Shown: one piece after another, positions 59,146-64,000 of the stretch | How the letters are laid out: the number at the start of each line of letters is the position of its first letter | How positions within the stretch are numbered: the stretch's first letter is position 1 | NCBI GenBank assembly: GCA_001464665.1 | Contig: LNDP01000023.1 | Coordinates: 656,157 to 720,156, forward strand | Length of the DNA: 64,000 nucleotides | Direction: 5' to 3' | From: Acidobacteria bacterium Ga0074141 | GTDB lineage: Bacteria; Acidobacteriota; Blastocatellia; Pyrinomonadales; Pyrinomonadaceae | Program-made: the position numbers and the translations under genes | The notes under the pieces: generated by a model | The model's database searches: none | Told to the model about the DNA's origin: nothing | The model's input: the letters and a program-made list of their open reading frames with translations, nothing else

Positions 59146-59823
59146 TTACTGCTTTGACGTACCGCTATTCTCGGTCGGGGCTGAGCACTGAATGCCCTTT
59201 GTTCCTTTGGTTCTTGCATAGGCCGTTACTGCCTTGCTGATCTCTTTGACCGCAACGTCCGCCGCGAGCAGGCCGCGAACTTCTACCACCTTTCGTCCGG
59301 CAGGAAGTGCTTTGTATCTCTTGAAAAAGAACTCCAGCCTTTCCCGTTCTATCTTCGGAAGGTCTTCGATCGACCTCACCTCGGCATAGGTCGGGTCAAC
59401 GTCATCGGTCGGGACTGCGATCACCTTATCGTCCTCTTCGCCACCGTCGATCATCTTCAGAATGCCGATCGGCCGAACGGCGATCAGACCTCCGGACTGG
59501 ATCGGTATTCGTGTATATACCAACACATCAAGGTTATCCCCGTCGCCCGCCAGCGTCTGCGTGATGACCCCATAGTTTGCCGGATAGAACATCGGGACCG
59601 ACTGGAACCGGTCAACCACAACGTGTCCGGTCGCCTTGTCCAGTTCATATTTGATGTAGCTTCCGGCCGGAATCTCGATGACCGCCATCACCTCTTGGGG
59701 GCATTTCTTGCTTTGCGGAAATTCGAAAGGATGAACCCATTTCTGCCCGAAAGCGTTTGAGCCGAGAAGCATGGCGATCAAGATAGCGGCCGGTCCGAAC
59801 GAACGAATAAATGAATTTTTCAT
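59146..59823 (-). CDS. Exported inorganic pyrophosphatase (family I)
   Basis: This 225-residue protein has a signal peptide (MKNSFIRSFGPAAILIAMLLGSNAFG) and a full family I pyrophosphatase domain. Conserved residues are in VIEIPAGSYIKYELDKATGHVVVDRF, FYPANYGVITQTLAGDGDNLDVLV (three metal-binding aspartates, with Asn in place of the usual Pro/Glu) and GGEEDDKVIAVP. It hydrolyses pyrophosphate; a periplasmic location is unusual, since the soluble enzyme normally pulls cytoplasmic biosynthesis. It lies downstream of the TonB receptor gene with a hairpin between. Confidence 0.88.
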   Translation of the reverse strand: MKNSFIRSFGPAAILIAMLLGSNAFGQKWVHPFEFPQSKKCPQEVMAVIEIPAGSYIKYELDKATGHVVVDRFQSVPMFYPANYGVITQTLAGDGDNLDVLVYTRIPIQSGGLIAVRPIGILKMIDGGEEDDKVIAVPTDDVDPTYAEVRSIEDLPKIERERLEFFFKRYKALPAGRKVVEVRGLLAADVAVKEISKAVTAYARTKGTKGIQCSAPTENSGTSKQ

Positions 59824-59847
59824 ATGATTTAAAGCGAAAAATGAAAC

Positions 59848-59880
59848 GGTCTAGAGGCGGTTGATCGCCGCCCCTAGACC
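59848..59880 (-). terminator. Terminator between TonB receptor gene and pyrophosphatase gene
   Basis: GGTCTAG plus GGCGG pair with CCGCC plus CTAGACC around one mismatch and a 7-nt loop. On the minus strand the stem is followed by GTTTCATTTTTCG. It ends the TonB receptor transcript. Confidence 0.8.
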
Positions 59881-59907
59881 GGTAAAAGTAAACTTCAGAT
59901 CTCTCGC

Positions 59908-62883
59908 CTAGAATACAAAGCGAATGCCAAGCTGAAGCTGCCGCGGGCCGCCAAACCTTGCGGTTGACGGAGCGAAAAGCGGAATGCCGGCATTTGCTTC
60001 CGAGGGCGATCCATTCGGAAGCGGTGTACCGAAAAAGCTGACCGCGTCGTTGCCGAAGTTCTTGTTCGAAGCCTTGGTCACATTAAAAAGCTCCGCCGAA
60101 AGGTCGATCCGACGTGTTTCGCCCAACCGGAAGCCCTTTAGGAGCCGAAGGTCGAGATTGTAAAAGCCCGGCTGCCGGAAGGAGTTGCGGCCGACCACTT
60201 GTCCGTTGACGATCGCCCGGTCGTTGTCATCGTTGCCGTCGTTCTGTGTGTCAAAACCAATGACCGCTGTGTACGGGAACCCCGAGCGAACCAGCAGAAC
60301 GCTGGAAAGTGAGAAACCCGCCCCAAGATCGACAAGGCCGCTAATGTTCATGTTGTGTCGAACGTCCTGCTTTGAGGGCCCTCGCTCGATCGAAAGATCG
60401 AACGGATTAAGTGCCGGCTCTTGTGAGAAGTTACGTTCGTTCGAATCGTCGTCCGTGTTCTTCGCGAGCGTATAGTTCGCCTGGAACTGGAACCGGTCCG
60501 CAAACCTGCGGGTCAGCGTAACCGTCATTCCGTCGTAGGTCGAACGAGCCGTCGATTCGTTGATCGAAAGCCAACTGATCGCCGGGATCGGGCGTGCCGC
60601 CGGGAAGATCGGCATTCCGGTCGCATCGATCGTCGGCGGGAAAAGGTTGCGGTTCAAACGCCGCTGCAGGTTCCAGGTCGAGTTGCGGATGTAGCCAACC
60701 GAAAGGACGATGTCGTCCGTCAGCCTCTGCTCGAAGGTCGCCGAAGCCTGGAAGGAACGCGGGTTCTTGAAATCCTCATCAAACCCGAAAACCCGGGGAG
60801 CCACCGCGAACGGCTCCAGGTTCGCCGGGATCGACGTTAGCGAGTTCGGAAATGTAAGGATCGCATCCGGCCCGCGGAGCCGGCAGCCCGCACGATTCGG
60901 GTCCGCCGAATTTCTGCAGGCGCTCGGTTCTGCGATCTCGATCTCGCGTGTAGTAAATCCATCGTTGGTAAAAACCCTTTGAAAGAGGTTCGCCGGCGTG
61001 CGCGCAGTAAAGATACCGGCCGACGCCCGAACGACCGATCGGCCGTCGCCCGTGATGTCGAACGCCATACCTAGCCGCGGTTGAAACTGAGCCAAGTCGT
61101 TCGGGATCTTTCCTGTCTCCGGAATTCCCGGATATTCCGAATCCGGCTGTGGGTTGATCTGTGCCTCCCATCGGAACCCGGCATCGACCGTCAACCGGTC
61201 AGTAACCTTGATGCGATCCTGTATGAACAATGCATACTCCTGTTGAGTTCCGCGGAATAGAGAAAGTTCCTGATCCGATGTCGCCAGCGTCTGGCGAAAC
61301 CGTCGCGGGCGTCCGGCAATGTATTGCTCGAGCCCGGTGGTCGGAACTCCGCCCAACGTGCGATTCTCAAAATCCCAACGGCCCTGAATACGCGTTTCTC
61401 GTCGCTGGCGAACACGGTTGATGTTCGAGTCGAATCCAAATCGAAGCTGATGCCTTCCGGCGGTTACGCTCACGTTGTTGGCAAGCTGAAAACGCGTAGA
61501 ATCGAACTGACGCGGGCGGCCGTCGTTGCCGCCGATGTCACCGAAGCCGGCGATGTTGATTCTCGGCATGTTCGAGTTCGGCTCTTCAAGGCGGTTGTCG
61601 GTCGCGATCTGCCCCTTCAGTTCATTAACAATGTTCGGGGAAAAGACCGTTACAAGCGACCCCTTGAGCCCGTTGCTTGAACCTTCGCGCGTGTAGTTGC
61701 CGCTTTCGGCCGTTGTTTGCCTCGGTGAGTCGAAGTCGAAGTTCTCACCGCGCATCCGCGTATAGGTGTACTGCAGATTGAGCGTGTTGTTCTGGTTCAG
61801 GATGAAATCCGTTCGCCCGAAGAGTGCTGTGGGGTTGTTTGTTCCCCGCTTTTCGCCCTCGAGTTCGGCAAGTTCCGCCGGGATCGGAACCCCGGGAACA
61901 TCCTGAAACTCAACGACAAAGGGCACCCTCAGAAGATTCTGCTCAATGCTAAAGAAGAAGAATGCACGGTCGCGGACGATCGGCCCGCCTACAGAACCGC
62001 CGAACTGATTCTGGGCGTTGTCGAGTCTGCGGTCAAATGCATTGTCGGACGTTAGGTATTTGTTCCGATTAAAGTAAAAAGCTTCGCCGCGGATCTCATT
62101 CGTACCCGACTTGGTAACTACGTTAACGAATCCTGCGTTCGTGCGGCCAACTTCGGCACTTGCCCCCGAACGGACGACCTGAAATTCCCTTACGGCCGAT
62201 TGCGGGAAGAAAAATACTGATTCGTTACCGCCCCGTTGGTTGCCCTGAAGGGGATCGTTGAAATCCGTTCCGTCAACCGAGATGTTCGAATTGATCGATC
62301 GCTGTCCGGCAACCACAAGTCCGCTGCGGTCTGCTTCCTGAACAACCGCCGGTGTCAGCGTTACGAACTCGGTAAAGTTTCGACCGCGAACCGGAAGATC
62401 GGAGACAAGGCGTTCGCCGATCGATGCTCCGGTAGTCGAGGTGTCAGGATCGATAAGGTCAGCGCCGGAGGTTACCTCGACTTCGGCCGTCACTTCCGAA
62501 GGACGGAGCGAGATGGCGACCGGGGTTGCCTCACCGACGCGCAGTTGCACGTTTTGCTGACGGCTTTCTGCAAACCCGCTGGCAGAAACGGTTATCTCAT
62601 ACCGGCCAACCGGAAGCACTCGTGCCGAGAACCGCCCGTTGCTGTCAGTAACAACATTGCGTTCGAGGCCAGTCTCCGCGTTGCGAACAGTAACGTTCGC
62701 ACCGGCAACGATCGCTCCGTTAGCATCCGTGACCGTGCCTTCGACCGCAGCACTTCCCGAATCGGTCTGCCCGAGGACGCCGATAGCCGTGAAGGCCATT
62801 ATTGCCATCGTGAAAATGACGTGTGTAAATTTGGCGTTCAGGCCGGAAAATGGCCATTTGTAGAACGTCAATTTGGATCTCAT
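59908..62883 (-). CDS. TonB-dependent receptor with N-terminal carboxypeptidase-regulatory-like domain (Oar-like)
   Basis: This 991-residue outer-membrane protein has a signal segment near residues 20-38, a carboxypeptidase-regulatory-like domain (GTVTDANGAIVAGANVTVRNAETG at about 50-75), a plug domain (about 130-260) and a large beta-barrel, ending in the aromatic RFVF that is typical of barrel proteins. This Oar-like class is abundant in Acidobacteriota and takes up oligomeric nutrients or binds surfaces. No substrate-specific partner gene is adjacent. ATG 62883 follows GGAGA with good spacing. Confidence 0.93.
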   Translation of the reverse strand: MRSKLTFYKWPFSGLNAKFTHVIFTMAIMAFTAIGVLGQTDSGSAAVEGTVTDANGAIVAGANVTVRNAETGLERNVVTDSNGRFSARVLPVGRYEITVSASGFAESRQQNVQLRVGEATPVAISLRPSEVTAEVEVTSGADLIDPDTSTTGASIGERLVSDLPVRGRNFTEFVTLTPAVVQEADRSGLVVAGQRSINSNISVDGTDFNDPLQGNQRGGNESVFFFPQSAVREFQVVRSGASAEVGRTNAGFVNVVTKSGTNEIRGEAFYFNRNKYLTSDNAFDRRLDNAQNQFGGSVGGPIVRDRAFFFFSIEQNLLRVPFVVEFQDVPGVPIPAELAELEGEKRGTNNPTALFGRTDFILNQNNTLNLQYTYTRMRGENFDFDSPRQTTAESGNYTREGSSNGLKGSLVTVFSPNIVNELKGQIATDNRLEEPNSNMPRINIAGFGDIGGNDGRPRQFDSTRFQLANNVSVTAGRHQLRFGFDSNINRVRQRRETRIQGRWDFENRTLGGVPTTGLEQYIAGRPRRFRQTLATSDQELSLFRGTQQEYALFIQDRIKVTDRLTVDAGFRWEAQINPQPDSEYPGIPETGKIPNDLAQFQPRLGMAFDITGDGRSVVRASAGIFTARTPANLFQRVFTNDGFTTREIEIAEPSACRNSADPNRAGCRLRGPDAILTFPNSLTSIPANLEPFAVAPRVFGFDEDFKNPRSFQASATFEQRLTDDIVLSVGYIRNSTWNLQRRLNRNLFPPTIDATGMPIFPAARPIPAISWLSINESTARSTYDGMTVTLTRRFADRFQFQANYTLAKNTDDDSNERNFSQEPALNPFDLSIERGPSKQDVRHNMNISGLVDLGAGFSLSSVLLVRSGFPYTAVIGFDTQNDGNDDNDRAIVNGQVVGRNSFRQPGFYNLDLRLLKGFRLGETRRIDLSAELFNVTKASNKNFGNDAVSFFGTPLPNGSPSEANAGIPLFAPSTARFGGPRQLQLGIRFVF

Positions 62884-63107
62884 TATATTTATCTCCTACC
62901 GTATTTGATTAAGGTGAACATCAGCTGTAGCCCGATTAGCTGAATTGCTGAATCTACGAGCAGGCTGATATGAATTCTGGAACTAGATTGGTGAAGCAAA
63001 GAGGATAATACGTAACACTCGTTACGGAACTGTGAACACGACCTTAAATCGATGTTAATCCGTGTGCCGACGGTTATTGAGCCAAAGTCAGGCTATTGAC
63101 GGGCTGT
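62884..63107. other. Divergent intergenic region
   Basis: About 225 nt lie between the TonB receptor start and the lpdA promoter. No gene was recognised. A short inverted repeat CGTAAC-actc-GTTACG lies near 63011-63026. Confidence 0.5.
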
Positions 63108-63136
63108 TTGGGCTAAGCTCGCTGAACCGATATAAT
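63108..63136 (+). promoter_or_regulatory. Predicted sigma-70 promoter of lpdA
   Basis: A perfect TATAAT (63131-63136) lies 17 nt downstream of TTGGGC (63108-63113). Transcription would start near 63143, about 37 nt before the TTG start codon at 63180. Confidence 0.7.
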
Positions 63137-63179
63137 GAACGTTTTCGAATAAACGTTTATCAAAACGAGGAATAAAGCA

Positions 63180-64000
63180 TTGGCAGAACAATTTGACGTA
63201 ACTATCATCGGTGCCGGCCCCGGCGGCTACGTAGCGGCGGTCCGCGGAGCACAGCTCGGGCTTAAGGTCGCGATCATCGAGAAGGAAAAAGATGCAAAGC
63301 TCGGCGGGACTTGCGGCCTCCGCGGCTGCATCCCGACCAAGGCGCTTCTCAACGCGGCTCATCTTTATCAAAAGGCCCACGAGTTTGAGAAGTTCGGATT
63401 GAAGGCAAAAGAGGTCGGCTATGATTGGGCCGGCGTCCAGAACTACAAATCGAGCATCGTCGATAAGAACGCCGCCGGCGTGACCTATCTGATGAAGAAA
63501 AATAAGGTCACCGTCTTTAACGGCCACGGTAAGATCACCGGCAAGGGCAAGGTCGAGGTCGCACTTGCCGACGGCAAGAAAGAGACGATCGAGACCAAGA
63601 ACATCATCATCGCCACCGGCTCGGTCGTCCGGCCGATACCGGGCTTTGAGGTCGATGGCAAGCAGGTCGTCAATTCCGACCAGATCCTCGAGCTTCAGAG
63701 CGTGCCGAAGTCGATGATCGTCATGGGCTCGGGCGCCGTCGGTGTTGAGTTCGCGAGCGTTTATCACCGCTTTGGTTGCGAGACGACGGTCATTGAATTG
63801 CTCGACCGCATCGTGCCGATCGAAGACGCCGACGTCTCAAAGGAACTCGCACGTGCCTTTAAGAAACAAGGCATCAAATGCGAAACCGGCATCAAGCTCG
63901 ACAAGCTTGAAAAGAACAAGAAAGGCGTCAAAGTTTCCGGCAAGAACGCCAAAGGCGAGGACGTGACGTTCGAAGCAGAGATGCTGCTCGTCGCCGTCGG
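63180..64000 (+). CDS. lpdA: Dihydrolipoyl dehydrogenase, 5' part
   Basis: The first 273 residues of a flavoprotein disulfide reductase are visible, and the gene runs off the right edge. VTIIGAGPGGYVAAVRGAQLG binds FAD, and the redox-active disulfide lies in GGTCGLRGCIPTKALL (CxxxxC). The second Rossmann motif SMIVMGSGAVGVEFASVYHRFG binds NAD. It is the E3 subunit of pyruvate, oxoglutarate or glycine-cleavage complexes. The start is TTG at 63180 (MAEQFDVTIIGAG), with GAGGAA about 10 nt upstream. Confidence 0.94.
   Translation, partial: MAEQFDVTIIGAGPGGYVAAVRGAQLGLKVAIIEKEKDAKLGGTCGLRGCIPTKALLNAAHLYQKAHEFEKFGLKAKEVGYDWAGVQNYKSSIVDKNAAGVTYLMKKNKVTVFNGHGKITGKGKVEVALADGKKETIETKNIIIATGSVVRPIPGFEVDGKQVVNSDQILELQSVPKSMIVMGSGAVGVEFASVYHRFGCETTVIELLDRIVPIEDADVSKELARAFKKQGIKCETGIKLDKLEKNKKGVKVSGKNAKGEDVTFEAEMLLVAV

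Overview
The window looks like a chromosomal segment of an Acidobacteriota bacterium, most likely class Blastocatellia (inference). The reasons are moderate GC, secreted proteins with carboxypeptidase-regulatory-like and FG-GAP/VCBS repeats, an Oar-like TonB-dependent receptor, and intergenic DNA rich in short tandem repeats and palindromes. No rRNA, tRNA, CRISPR array, transposase or phage gene was recognised.

Layout. Positions 1-1846 (minus strand): an open-ended CDS, a zinc-ribbon membrane protein and a PolB-type 3'-5' exonuclease. 1925-7407: secreted and small proteins, a cupin, a lipoprotein and an acyl-CoA dehydrogenase whose promoter carries a perfect FadR(TetR)-type operator. The small glycine-zipper gene at 3421 has a perfect sigma-54 promoter. 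Two non-coding islands (6733-7407 and 11395-12215) flank a giant beta-propeller/Ig/VCBS surface protein and hold heptamer, nonamer and 48-nt tandem repeats plus REP-like palindromes. 12216-25546: metabolic and envelope genes: Xaa-Pro aminopeptidase, DoxX-like protein, copper radical oxidase, NAD-type isocitrate dehydrogenase, glycine oxidase, thioredoxin-fold protein, methyltransferase, glycerophosphodiesterase, S41 protease and cystathionine beta-synthase.

25589-53832 is a type VI secretion (T6SS) locus, all on the plus strand. It opens with a tail-anchored proline-rich protein and three tandem paralogues with the order FHA domain, one transmembrane helix, lytic-transglycosylase-like domain. 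Only the middle paralogue keeps the catalytic glutamate. Then come a YkgJ-type cysteine-cluster protein, tssK, tssL, tssM, tagJ, tssA, tssB, tssC, hcp, tssE, tssF, tssG, clpV and vgrG. The locus ends with a VgrG-island cargo module: DUF4123 adaptor, PAAR protein with an alanine-rich insertion, an unknown protein, a HExxHxxGxxE metallopeptidase (likely effector) and a small exported protein (likely immunity). No tssJ lipoprotein and no Ser/Thr kinase or phosphatase is seen. The FHA/transglycosylase triad is the best candidate for an undescribed system: a cytoplasmic phosphopeptide sensor coupled through the membrane to periplasmic peptidoglycan remodelling at the secretion apparatus.

53948-64000: fumarase, a Yip1/TPR membrane protein, a small redox/sulfur cluster (TlpA, two rhodaneses, a methyltransferase), an exported inorganic pyrophosphatase, a TonB-dependent receptor and the 5' part of dihydrolipoyl dehydrogenase, which runs off the right edge.
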